Source: Pithys albifrons albifrons
Lineage: Eukaryota > Chordata > Aves > Passeriformes > Thamnophilidae
NCBI RefSeq assembly: GCF_047495875.1
Contig: NC_092464.1
Location: 26,382,865-26,446,864, forward strand
Length of the DNA stretch: 64,000 nt
Reading direction: 5' to 3'
Translations under genes and position numbers: made by a program
Part shown: positions 27,109 to 39,235 of the stretch, in pieces
Layout of the letters: each line of letters starts with the position of its first letter
Numbering within the stretch: the stretch's first letter is position 1
The notes under the pieces: model-generated
What the model was told of the DNA's origin: nothing
What the model saw: the letters and a program-made list of their open reading frames with translations, nothing else
Database searches by the model: none

Positions 27109-27121
27109 GAACGAACGAACG
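27066..27121 (+). repeat. Compound microsatellite (AACT)10(AACG)4
   Basis: Ten perfect AACT units (27,066-27,105) are followed directly by four perfect AACG units (27,106-27,121). The junction is a clean switch from T to CpG-bearing G in the last position, probably from one substitution spread by slippage. Confidence 0.98.
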
Positions 27122-30100
27122 TTATGTAGTCCTTTACTCATCTGTGTGGAGCTGGTTATTCATGAGAGATGTCTGATCCAAAGATGCACTACTGGGCTGA
27201 TTTTTACCATTTCTGAGGACAGGTTAAATGGTTTTATGTTTTAGTTTTGAGAGAACTGCCTACTTCTTAACTTGTCTGATTGGTTTTAGATCCCCTTAGT
27301 AAATCTGAGATCAGAAGATGGTACTAATATAATGCAATTATAATGTGTAAGTCAAAAGTAGTTTTTCAAGGAGTTATGGAAGCAGATAATACTGTCTTTG
27401 TTTTATTGAATGATTTGTTGAGATTGCTTTGCTTTTGGATATAGGTTTTCCTGGTTTAATATATTCAGAACCTCTGTGTGCCAATTTTAGGTATGTTTGT
27501 AAACTTGTGCTTCTTACTACAAAAAATCCAGAGTTTATACCTCTTTTTATAGGAAAACAAAACATGTTGTGTCCAGAAATATTCTGCAAGCATGTGTCAG
27601 AAATGCAAAAGCAGCAGTGGATAAGGTTTTCTGCTCAGAATTGACATTATATACTGACAGTGACTTAAGATTGCCAGGCTGCTGTCTAGAAGATAATTTC
27701 CAAAAAAAAGTGGGGAGGGAATCTCTTTTGAACCACAGTGTTTGTAAGCCTTCTGATGGAATCTTAGATCTTGTGATTTAACTTTCTACATCAGCTGTGT
27801 TGTGCCGGTATGCCATGCAGACGTTAAGTGTGTATCAGTGTGTCTGTGTAACTTTGTGTGCAGTCTTTATGGTTTCAATTAATTCTGCTTAAATTTGTTT
27901 CAGAATTAGTGGGGGTTTCCATGCTTCTGAGAGGATCACAGCACTCTTAAGTATGAAATGATTATTACTTTGGAGATTTCTCATAACTGTTCTGCATCAA
28001 AGGTACCCTAAATGAGTGTTCTGTCCTATGCATTAATTCTTCTCCCCAAAAGTATTAATTCAGCTTTCTGGCACTTTCAGAGTTTCTAAAAGACATGACA
28101 AAAAAAGAGTTCATAATAACTAACTTGAATGTTGCAAGCAGCTGCTCACTTGAAGGCTGAGTTACTGAGATGAGATTGTATGAATCATGTGCTCATGACA
28201 GTGCATTCCCACAGCAGATAGTGAGACAAAGATGCAAGTGGCCCTAATATCAGTAGATTGAGGAGTTGATTTACAATTTTTTCAGTGGGATTTTCTCCTC
28301 TTCTTCATTATAAAAAAAAAAAATCATGTTTCAACATAGCTGAAGTGCTATCAAGAGAGAATAAACCACACAATGTTCCTGGAACAGTTTCTCAAGGATG
28401 TCCTTGAGCATCTCCTAATTCTTCCACCCTGCTAGAACACCCCTGGGCGTTTCCCTGCATTATTGCAGTGGCCTCCCTTGCCTTCATTTCCAGTGACCAA
28501 CTGCAGCAGTATTTGCCAATTGACCAAGGAGGCCAAGAATAACAGAGCAATGAGTTTTTCCTTCAGCTGCAACATTACTCCTTGTCTCTTTTTACTACCC
28601 AGCTGCAGACAGTTATATTCTCTAAGTATCTCCAAGTCTTTATCTCTGTGAAGTTTCAACCACATCTGACAACATTTTCCTGCGTTATCAAGGATAGAAG
28701 ATGGACTGTGTAAATCTAATTCCTTAGGAAACCAGCTTAAAATTGCATTGTTTGTATTCTAACATAATTTGCATTTATGTAGCAAGCTTCATATGCAAAT
28801 ATCAGGCTATCAGCACCTCACATTTTGACTGGCAAATAATTTTAATGCATGCTGGACTTACTGACATGAAAGTTACACTGTGTAACCAGAAAACTGAACA
28901 AGCAGACCACACAGCAGGTTTTGAAGTGCTAGGAAAAATACTTGTCCTCATTGAAGTGGGCTTCAGAATGATGTTTGCTTTCTGGACAGATGTTTGCTTT
29001 AGAACGATATCATGAATAAAACAGAAGGAGGGGAGTCCTAATATCATAGTTAAGTGAGGATAGTGAAATATTCTTATTTTGTAGTGAAAATTTGAATGTT
29101 ACAATAAATATTTACCTTTTGAACTACAACTGAGCCTGTAATCTGAGATAGGTTTTATAGGCTGGATAACTAGTGACAAGAAAATTATATTGGTAAAATG
29201 TGTTAAAGGGGATGTTGGTTGCCAACACTATTCTGTGTGAGCTGTACTATTGCCTTTGTCTGAGTTTGTTATTACTGATGTTTCCCCAAAGCCCTTCACC
29301 ACTCATCAGGCACTGAAGATGTAAAGACTTCTATTGTTTTGATAGTAAACTTTTTATCATCCTGCAAAATAAGAAAACTCAGGGAGGATTGTGAACATCA
29401 TGACTGTCGTATTCTCATCGAAGGTAAAAAAGAGAAAGGCAAGAGAAACAGAACAAATAAAGGCAAACGATGTTGTCTTTGTCTGCCTCCTTTGGAAAAG
29501 CAGAAAAGATCTAGCAGGAGACTGTAAGAGGAAAATCTAGCTTGCAAGCTGATGCTTCTTTCTCACTTGTTGCATACCAGTCTGTCCATACAGTGAAGTT
29601 GGATTATGTGAAGTGTAGACATCTTCCAACTACCCAGGAAGCAGACTTGAAAGTGAAATGGAAAGAGATTATATAAATGAACATTAAACTGCTCTAAACT
29701 GTAAGGGACTTTTTGTTTTATTCTTAACCTTAAAACAATGTATTTGTTCTGTGAGATAATTTAGCTGGTCTAGATGACCATGACAATCATCTATCACTCA
29801 GTGACTATGTCTTAAAAAAAAGAGAGCTAATCTTCTTATAAAACTATGTTTATTTCCTCAGAAAAGTGTGATTCACTTGGGCTTGGAAGATTGCATATGT
29901 TTTGCTGTGTAAGAGGAGTGGCTTAACTGACAGATGAATGAGTGAGAGGAAGATTTAAAGGAATGTCAAGAGCTGTGACTTAATGTATGTAAGCTGGCCT
30001 ATGGCATCCAATCTATGCCTTCTAGGCAGTTTTGATTTTTTTTCAGGGCCTATGTTCATGATAAATGCTAATATGCAATAGATATGCCAGGGATTTATCC

Positions 30101-30769
30101 ACAGGACACCATCAGTTGAACATAGGAAGAGCAGTGAATTGTTTTGAGGTTCTCCCTGAGGCACTGATACACATGCCCAGATAAGCACAGTTGTTGGGTC
30201 AGAAAAATTAGAGGACACACATTCCTCTTATGTAACTTTTGCTTTCAACTTTTCCATAAAAAATGATTGAACATGTCAGCTCTTACTTGCATCTATACTT
30301 TTGATTGCTTCAGTCCCAAGGATATATTGAATAGCTAGTAAGTCAGATCACCTGCTCATTCTGATAGCACAACTTGATAAGAAAGGTGTGGCAACATCTA
30401 AGGTAATGAACTGTAGAATGGGATTTCCAAATAGCAAGATGGAAAAGTGAGATCTACAGAAAGATATGTTGTGGTGAGGGGGTTCAGTGTTTTTGTGGAC
30501 TACTGAGAAAGGCTGGTATGCACATAATGGAGGAGAAATTACTTGCATGGGTGCATCACACCAGTAAATCAGAATGAGATTAACTCTAGGCATTTCTTTA
30601 TGTTTGACATGAAAGTCCCAGAAGTTAAAACTAAAGTAAAATAACATTTCATCATGAGGGATCCTGGCTCATGGATGATTTAATTCTAGAGCTTGCTTTG
30701 AATGTGACTGTGGACCTGGAGGTAACAAATAGTAGAGGGCAGATATAACAGAGATGAGAGATGCTGTGG
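27122..30769. other. Non-coding stretch
   Basis: This AT-rich sequence has scattered short frames on both strands and no domain, exon pair or repeat family that I recognise. Confidence 0.45.
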
Positions 30770-30910
30770 AATATCCATCTTTGGAGCTCAAAATTCAGCT
30801 GGACAACCTGAGGAACATAGTTTCTTTCACTTTGAAGTTAGCCCTGCACTGAACTGGAGGCTGGACTAGTATGATCTCCAGGATTCCTTTCAACCAAAAT
30901 TTTGCTGTGA
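30770..30910 (+). mobile_element. Old CR1 3'-end fragment
   Basis: The sequence GGACTAGTATGATCTCCAGG...CCTTTCAACC and the preceding CAGCTGGACAACCTGAGGAAC follow the CR1 3' UTR order (CTGGACAAGGTCCTG...GGACTAGATGATCTCCAGAGGTCCCTTCCAACC). It is heavily diverged, lacks the terminal repeat and is 5'-truncated. Confidence 0.75.
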
Positions 30911-32247
30911 AACTTTGGCTTTGGATTCATCTGCTTTCTGAAAGAGTCAGGGACCTCTTAAAAGAGAGCCATATAAATGGCGGGTGGAGGAGTTAGAATG
31001 ATTTAGCCTCAGTGAAGTGGTTAGAGATGGAGTTGGTTTGAAAAGGGTCTTTTTGTTTTAGGATTCAGGGAAGCTTTGAAAGAAATCAAGCTTAAGAAAT
31101 TGAAAATACAGAAAAGCACAGAAATAAAACACTTTGTGCAACTTAAAAGTACATAGATTTGTGATGTGGAAACTCTACAGGAATCTCTAATCCTCTCATA
31201 TTGGTTTTCTAGTGCCGTCTTCCTAGAAGTTTTGTTTGGGAAAAAAAAGATTTTCCGTAGAGGAATTTTTAATCTATCATTTCACTGGGATCTTGATAGT
31301 GGGATGTGTGTTGAGAAGACCCTGACAGAATTGTTTAGGAAATTCAAGACTCTGCATTAAGATTGCCTGCAGAAAAATGGGATACCAAAATCAGACTGGG
31401 TGGCAATTTGCAGTGCCACTCCCATAATCTTCAGTGGCATGTGCTGTAATTGGATTTGCTATTGCTCTTAATTGGGAAAGGACTGAGCCTTGTTGCTTCA
31501 CGTCTGTAAATGTAAAAACATTCAGGATAATGTTTACCTTGTTACAGTTTCCCTCTCGCCTTTTACAAGTTTGAAGAAATCAGTGTTTCAGGATTCTCAC
31601 TGCAGGGTTTATATAGATTTTTCTCATGGTTTGTCAGGAGAATTAGAGAAGATACTGGTTAAATTCTACTCCAATCAAAGATTTATTTGTAAGACCCCTT
31701 AATACACTGTTGAAACTCAATATAAGGCTGCTAAACACTTACCAGACCTCTACCTTAGCATGGGCTTACACAAACATCCTTCTCATTCACCCTTATGCAG
31801 CATAAACTCTTAAACTCTTGTTTTGCTGGAAGTTGCAGCTGTGGAGAACCTTTTTGCTGATGTATTGGGGTTTTTTAGGGCATATTATTAGCTTGTTGAA
31901 ACTGCTGCTGATATGAAAAGCTTTAATACGAAACCAGGATGGGGTGACCTGGAACTAGGATGACTTCATTGTTTTGATATTATATATATTCTTATAAGGC
32001 TATTATGTCTTGCCCATGTGCATATAGAAGCTAATGAATAATATGTAGGTTTTACAGCACTAATACTAGACAGAATGATGGTCCCACTTTTAAGAAAATA
32101 GAAGGACCAACTACTCATCAATGTCTCATCTGTCCCATTGAAGAGGACAGCAACTGGCCAGGGCCTTATTTGATTCAGATGGATCGCTAAGTGATCCCCA
32201 GGGGAAACAGTTAAATTACTTACAGTGTACAATCCATTCAGGCCATG

Positions 32248-32303
32248 TGGAATAGATGATCTTTAAAGTCCCTTTCCAGCCCCAACCATTTTGTGATTCT
32301 GTG
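32248..32303 (+). mobile_element. CR1 3' terminal fragment
   Basis: ATAGATGATCTTTAAAGTC, CCAGCCCCAACCATTTTG and TGATTCTGTG reproduce the last 50-60 nt of CR1 in plus orientation, including the terminal TGATTCTGTG-type motif. Confidence 0.85.
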
Positions 32304-34137
32304 CTCATTAGCAAAGATTTCTAAGCGTCTTCCCTCTGTCCTGTCTTCTTTTAATTGTTTTGATCCCATAAAACCATCACAAATCTGTGTTTTGGGTACT
32401 GCCATCAAGGCTCCCTGGCATCACCCCACTGCAGTCTCCATCTCACTCATTGGGTGGGAATTGGCTGGTGAATGGAAGCTGTGAGACCCTGACAGTGTGT
32501 GCTGGAGAACAAGTAGGGCTGGGAGATGCTGAGCAAAAACATGTTTCATCCCTTCTGAAGGAGCTGGAGGCAATTCATATGAGGCTGAGAGAAGAGCAGG
32601 ACTCAGAAAAGTGGTACTAACAAACCCCTTTATATGGAAGGGCAATTGTAGGGACTCCTGAGACTCAGATATTCAGAGAGGAGAGGGAGTAACAGTATTT
32701 CTTAAATACCTCCCTAGATTGAAAGCCCGGCCACTATTGATGGACTGAAGCCTGAATTTTGTTAGTTTATCCTGGAGCAGGGTAACTTAAAGTTGGTGTG
32801 CTTGGCCCTTTCTTCCTTATCTCAGGGAGAGAGGGGAAGATTGATGAGCAAGAAAGAGGGAAAAGAAACTGCAGTAAAACCTTGATGCTTCCGCAGACTC
32901 ATTCTCTCCTGTTTTCAGATCCCACTAATTGTATCTTCTTTTTGCTGTCAAGTAGAAGCCAGAATAGTCTATGTTCTTGCCATCTCTATGCAGGATAAAG
33001 AAGATAATGACAGACAACAAAGAATTAAGCAAGTAACTAAAGTATAATGGAAAATAGCTGTCTTCTTTTTGAAGCTGAAGGTGACATATGAAAATCCACA
33101 TATTTGTTAGCTAGTTACTCCTTGCTGTGTTGTACGTGCTTCACTGTCTCACAGGATTCTTCCACAGACCAGGATAAATGGCAATCTATGTTAGAGAAGA
33201 CTCAAAAATATATTTACAATTGGTTTTAATGTATTAAACTGAGGGTGGGCTAGACTTTTAAATGCTTTCTGTTGATAAAGAGACTACACAGCTTGAGGTT
33301 AACAAAATGCTGGAAGAGGAAAGAGTATAAATAGAAACACCACTTCCTTGTTGAGTAGAAGCCAAACTTGTGGTTGAACTTTTCTATATGAGAGTTTGCT
33401 GAGGTCCAGGTAGGCAGCTGAATGCAGATTTCTGAAGACACCAAAAATTCTGTATTCTAAGGGTGAATTTATATAGAACATACTAAAGACTGGACTGGGT
33501 ATTTCTTTCTTTCTTGCGGAACACCTGGATACAGTTCTTGGAAAAAGAAGATACCAATGGAACTTGAAGAATGTTGGTATAAATCCAGCACCAGCTCAGT
33601 GAAAGGAGAAATGTATGTCTGACCTTTCAGTGCAACACTGGTTATTTGGGCCTTGAAGAGGCTTAATATAACTTAAAAACAGCCTCCCAAGACTGAGGAT
33701 TTGACATGTGGGCTTATCTGCACACTAGGATAAATATGCCTACTGCTTTCTTTTCAAACTTCCAATTTTTCCATTGGTAAGTAAGGGAATATTTTACAGC
33801 AATAAGCATGATTATTTTCTCCCAGTTATGTTCTGCGTATTACAGATTATGCTGCTGATGTATAAACCATGTGACACTGAATGAAATGTCCTTCATTTCC
33901 TTCTTACAGACTTTTAAAAGTATATGACTTTTTTGATATATGACATAAATTTATTTTCTATAGGAATTTTATTACTAAAACTTTGCATAATGCTTAAACC
34001 AAGGGATATATGAGCCAGAATCCAATTTTTTTTGATAAAATGAATAAGTTTTTTGTCTCTTGATTAAAATACATCTTTAAACTTGCTCTAGTTCAAACAA
34101 ATTAATTCAAGAATTCTTATGGCCTATATTTTTACAG

Positions 34138-34186
34138 AAGGTTAGGCTAGATGATTATGGTGGTCCCTGTGGCCTTATCTATGAAC
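34138..34186 (+). mobile_element. Probable CR1 3'-end scrap
   Basis: GGTTAGGCTAGATGATTATGGTGGTCCCTGTGGCCTTA resembles the CR1 tail (GGTTGGACTAGATGATC...GGTCCCTTCCAACC). It is short and diverged. Confidence 0.5.
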
Positions 34187-36940
34187 ACATTTGCAGTTCA
34201 GCTCTGATGAAAGACTTTGAGGGAGTATTGGCAGATATCTGGTAGCCCTTCTTACTTAGGTCACGTATTTGTGGTCTGTTTCCATTGCCAGATTTCAGTT
34301 GCTTAGTTTGGCAAAACTGTAATTAAATACCTATTTACGTCAAGATTGTGTAGAGGAATTGTTTGTGTTTGGGTTGGTTTTTTTCCCAGGGTGTTTGGTG
34401 AGAGGGGTGGTTTGGTTGTTTGGGTTTTTCCCCCAGTCAAAAGCTGTCAACTAGAATGTGTGAAGTGTTCAGTATAACCCACATTAGCTCCTGCACCCAA
34501 AGGTCTGTGCTCTCAGGGGTCTCTGTCTGTGTGGTGTTTTGGTTCATCCCCCTTCCTCATGTGTGGGTAGGTAGGAAGAGAATTATTTCAGGGTTGCAGT
34601 GGAGAAGAGGAAAAGCCAGATCACAGGGAAGTGTTTGAAAGGCTGAGCCTGAAGAGGGAGGAGAAACTGACTTCCAGGGAAGAGATTAGGCTGTAGGTCA
34701 ATGGGAAACCAAGGCAAGCTGAACAAAAAAAATTGGGGGTTAAATGAGGTAAGTCACCTATGGCAAGCTTGATAGGGTTGGGAACTGGTAGAACTGGGGA
34801 GGTATGTCACAGTTAATTCATGATTTGGGCTAGTAGAAATAAGTATGACTAATCTGTTTGGATATTTGAGATAGGAACAAGTGAAAGAAGTACACTGAAA
34901 ATACTGATTTATCTGGAAAACTATTCCATCCTAGTGAATGTCTTGGGCAGCTTGGTGTGTAGCTGCCCACAACTGTTTTAACTCCATTAACTCAAATAAT
35001 ACAAGTCTATAGAAGGAGGAATGGCTTATCCTTGCAGGACCACATGCCTGAAAATTTGTCAGGCTGTTGGGGTTTCCCCATTTCCTTTTTACTTATTTTT
35101 TTAGTAAAGAATAACTCTGCATTAAAGGCAATTTGAATTGTGAAACAGTATAGGAATCACTACATTTTGGCCTCCTTAAAAGCTTATGAACTCTGGGAGT
35201 TGTATGCCAAAATTCTAAGTAAAAAAATTTCATTTATCTCTAAATGAGCTGTTCCTATTCTTCCATTTTTGACCTTTGGTTCTGATTTCAAAGCAAGATG
35301 TTTTTTCATCTTAAGAAAAACTAATCACGGGGGAAAGTATATTCTGGATAGCATTAACACACATGAAATTGGTTTTTTGATGTTTCTGAATGTTTTCTTA
35401 GGAGTGGTGTATAAAGATAAGGGGTAAAAAGTTCTTTTGTTTCTTAAAACTCTGGTGTCACTCTCTTTATGTATACACCCAACTTTATCCATGTATTTCC
35501 CTTTGCTACTGAGTGGCCACACAGCTCTGCCTTCATGCACTTAATGGGTCGTTGTCCAACTTACTGCAGGCTCCTTTCATCTTCACAAGTCTCCACGCAG
35601 CCCCCGTAAGTTCCCTTGATAAATCCTGATTTTAGGGAAGGGTATGCTATGAAGTCTTTCTGCATTATTCATGAAATGTAGGACTAAAACAGAACATGAA
35701 AAGGTCATTCATCTTCTTTTTCATGGCAGGATTGAAACCATTCAGGACAGATGTTTCTTCAGCCTACCTCTGAAATCCTTTGGAGATGGACCACTGTTTA
35801 GAGAAACTATTTCCTCAAGTTGTTAAGGTGCTTAAGTGGCCTTACTCCTGGAGAAGCTGGTCTAGCCTAAATCTGGTGCAACTTAAACTTGCTTTCACTC
35901 TCATCCACAGCAAATGTACCAAAAATATGGCTTAATGTCCTATTCATATATCTGTTAACCATTTTCATGCCTCCCTGAGGCAGGGTGCATTTACAAGACC
36001 TTTAATAATTTTTACTTATAGTTCTCTGCATCATTAAAAATGTAAACTAGTGGTTCGATGTTATATATTTTCATGGTTGTCACTTATCTTACTGTCTTAT
36101 AGGTGCTTGTCCATTGTGTTTTTCACAGTAGTGGGGGTGGAAATGAAGATTAACTGACAACCCATCTCCTTTGGTTTCCCACATCCCTGTTTTTATTTTT
36201 TTAAAGCTGTTGTGAGTACGAGTGCTTTGGAGAATTACTAGTTTCCTGAGAAGCACTTTTCTACTGCAGAAAAGGTCTTGGAGAGCGTAGACATTAATGG
36301 AATTAATAGGTATTAAAGACCCACGACAAAGATGATGATGATTCTTAGCATACACTGTTAGGAATAATACTTAGGTATTAAAAAGCAGGCATGATGATAA
36401 GAAATTACTTCTTGTTTTCATAAAAAGCTTTACCAAATATTGCATTGCACTTGGGGGACCTGACCAGTCAGACCTGGGAGACCAATGAGAGTGTGAAGCA
36501 AACATACATGGAGCTGGTGACTTTTAAGGCTAACTGGGCATGGGCAGAAGGTGGCTGCTGTTCCCAAAGGCTTCTGCCAGGTGCGCTGATCTAACTAAAC
36601 CTCCGGAGAAAATGGAATAGGACAGCCAAAACTACAGGCTTAGCAAAAAATTGAACTACAGTAACTTGAACCCTTCCTTTTAGAATTTTTGTTGCCAAAC
36701 TCTTTAAGGAGTTAAGTAATTTAAATAATTGACACAGATTTGTTTCTGGGTTTTGCAGACCACTTCTCAATGTTTTTCTCTTCACTTGTATTCAGAATTC
36801 TAAAATACAAATGTGGCTACAGAGTTCCCCCTTTCTCAGGGAATCATAACTTGATTTAGGAAGGCTGAAGAGTTTTTCTTATTCTATATAAAATATGAAT
36901 GATTTTAGTGATTTAATAAGGCTTTTTTTTACTTTGCTAG

Positions 36941-37026
36941 GTGACACAGTTGATGATCAAAGGAGACAGTCAAAGGATAAAACTTCATTTCCAGAGACCA
37001 GACCGATGTACAACCAACCTCCACAG
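36941..37026 (+). CDS. UMAD1: UMAD1 internal coding exon (28 complete codons)
   Basis: This is an internal coding exon of UMAD1, a small protein that carries the UMA domain found in the ESCRT-I subunits UBAP1 and MVB12. It has a strong acceptor (a T-rich tract ending in TTTGCTAG at 36,940) and a donor, CAG|gtagga, at 37,026/37,027. The exon supplies the last two bases of a split glycine codon and then 28 codons beginning Asp-Thr-Val-Asp-Asp-Gln, like the vertebrate UMAD1 segment after the Leu-Leu-Gly boundary. It is open throughout and ends on a full codon, so it joins in phase to the exon at 53,599. The stretch is hydrophilic and poorly conserved, as is usual for the linker between the N-terminus and the UMA domain. 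The assignment rests on that phase match and on the recognised downstream domain; family knowledge is from memory and no alignment was run. Confidence 0.82.
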
Positions 37027-38469
37027 GTAGGAGACTATTTCCTTCCACACACATGATGGAATTTCCATAGCAGCTCATTTAAGAAGCATGAATGTCCTGC
37101 TGGAGGTGGTGTTACCATATTCTCATCTTCCTAGGCTGAGTAAATACTTAGACTTCCATGTCATCTATCATAAAACCAGCACCACTACTGGTTAGATGGC
37201 AATAATATCAAGGCCCCTGCTATCGATTTGAAATAGAAATAGTAGAAAGCTGGGCTGCGTGGTATTGCTGAGTATCTTATTTTTATATCTGAGTTGTGCA
37301 AGCAGGAAACTGCAGCTAGAATGTTAATGAATTGCATAGAAGTGATGGTAAATGTCACACATTTAGTTAAGTCATTTATTTCCACAACTGCCATTATAAG
37401 TGACGTGTTGTAAATCTGTGAGTATAGACCGTCCTTATTGTTGCACTTTTGTGGTGTTTCATTTTTTTGCCTAATCTTTACCGTCTCTCCCATATCTAGC
37501 CTTGGAACTAATCGTGTTTATCAGTCTGTCTTTTCTCATTGTCATTTCAGTATTATTGCTAAGTCCCTTCATATATCAGAGGTGTGTGTGACAATGTTGC
37601 ACCTTTAAGAGCAATCAATATGTGTGTGACATCTGTAGTCTTCTTTCTTAATTTAAAATTAAAAAGTGTGCTCTATACAGAAATCTTTAATTTATTATAA
37701 GTAATGAAGGGTTTTGTGGAAGTATGAATTAGTTCCAATTAATCAGTAAGTTTTAGTCTGACTTTTGGATCCATGCACATCTGAGCTGGGGTGTTCTGCA
37801 GCTGAAGTCCTGCAGAATGGAGGAGCATGATTAATTGATGTTGTAGTTAGCTACTGCACATAGTTTCTCCTGATGTGATGTTCTTGCTGGATATGGTGAA
37901 TTGCCAGTTATTACAGCATCAGTGGTTTGTTCAGTTCTGTGGAATTTCAGGAATTTGTGTAGATTTTGAGATTTATAGGTTAGACGGAAGAAGCAAAGTT
38001 TTCAAAATAAAATAGCAGATATTACAGTGAAAATAAAGATTTGTTTTCACATTTCTATTGAAAGACTTATATGTCACAAGACTACTTGTATGAACTGGCT
38101 TGCAATGGCATCAATTAAATGAAAATACAGCACTTGATAGTATCTAGGCTATTTGTTCCAGTCTGGATTTCAGTTTTCAGACTTCATATTTACTCAAAGG
38201 AATTCCCAAGTTCTCAAATTAAGTAGAGTAACCAAGAAACACAGAAATTAAATGGATAATTCTGGCCATTAGGAAAACAATATTCCCATTTGCAGTGGTG
38301 AGTATATTTTTATAAATTTGTGGGAGAGGTCTACCAATTTAGAGAAACAGGAAAAGCATTGTATTACACATTCAATATGTCATTGAGATATAGAACATCA
38401 ATTGAAATAATAACCTCGTTAGTATTAAAACACAAATACTTGATAAACATAGAGCAGTACGTTTTCAGA

Positions 38470-38510
38470 TACAAATATCTGATACTACAAAGTAGTATCA
38501 GATATTTGTA
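38470..38510. repeat. Perfect hairpin: 19-bp arms, 3-nt loop
   Basis: The left arm TACAAATATCTGATACTAC (38,470-38,488) and the right arm (38,492-38,510) are exact reverse complements around AAA. The structure lies in the UMAD1 intron. The stem is too short for a typical microRNA precursor, so a template-switch mutation or cruciform site is more likely. Confidence 0.95.
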
Positions 38511-39139
38511 GTGCAGAACTGAACAAAGGAGCATTTAGGTCATCACCTGCATCTTTCAAGTGCTGGACACTTGCTTTTATTTTTAAACACAAAATATTTA
38601 ACAACTTACTAGATAAAAACTTTGTGGAACATGGAAAGTGCTTTTAGAAGCACTTCTTTTTAAAGAATGAAATAATACTTTGTTCATGGATCACCTCCTT
38701 ATTCAAAAGGGAAATGCCTATGAGTTTGATTTTTTTGTAGAAAGTATTTCCTGGAGTATTTTTTGGTGACTGCCATCAGTTTCCCATTTACTTAGGTGCT
38801 GTTGGACTTGTTTGCTGTACAATTACTGAGTTGTCAGGTACATATTTTCATATAATCTTACACAAATTATTTAAACTAATGCACAAATAAAGGTTTGCTG
38901 CAACTAGGAATCTGTTACAGAACCTGTGTGTGGCTGTCTCAAACCGAGACAGAAGGGTGTTCTCGAAGGCCAACTTGAGGCCAAGCATTTCATCTTCTGC
39001 TTCAGACAGTATGAACAGAAGCTCACGTCCTCTCCATCTCTCCAAGTGTGGCTGGAGGTTTGGGAGGGTCATCTCCCAATGCCGATCAGTCCTAGAGGGA
39101 AGTGTTGTCCAGCAGGATAATGAGTGCTCTGGGCCTAAT

Positions 39140-39235
39140 CAAGCATGTCTGATCCCACTGAAGTTGCTTCAGGCTCATGAACTAAAAGTCATACACACAT
39201 TTAAGTGCTTTCCTGGACTGGGTCCAAAATTGTTA
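39140..39235. repeat. Possible ancient sauropsid interspersed repeat remnant
   Basis: The order TGATCCCACTGAAGTTGC ... CACATTTAAGTGCTTTCCTG followed by GACTGGGTCC recalls a repeated motif common in turtle and crocodilian DNA (CCATTGACTTCAATGGGAC ... CTTAAGTGCTTTGCTGAATC). The match is recalled, not computed. Confidence 0.3.

Larger units (their letters stand above)
30911..36940. other. Non-coding stretch, UMAD1 intron at its right end
   Basis: The right end is certainly intronic, because the exon at 36,941 has an in-phase acceptor. The stretch contains two more CR1 3'-end scraps (32,248-32,303 and 34,138-34,186). No coding exon was found. Confidence 0.6.
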
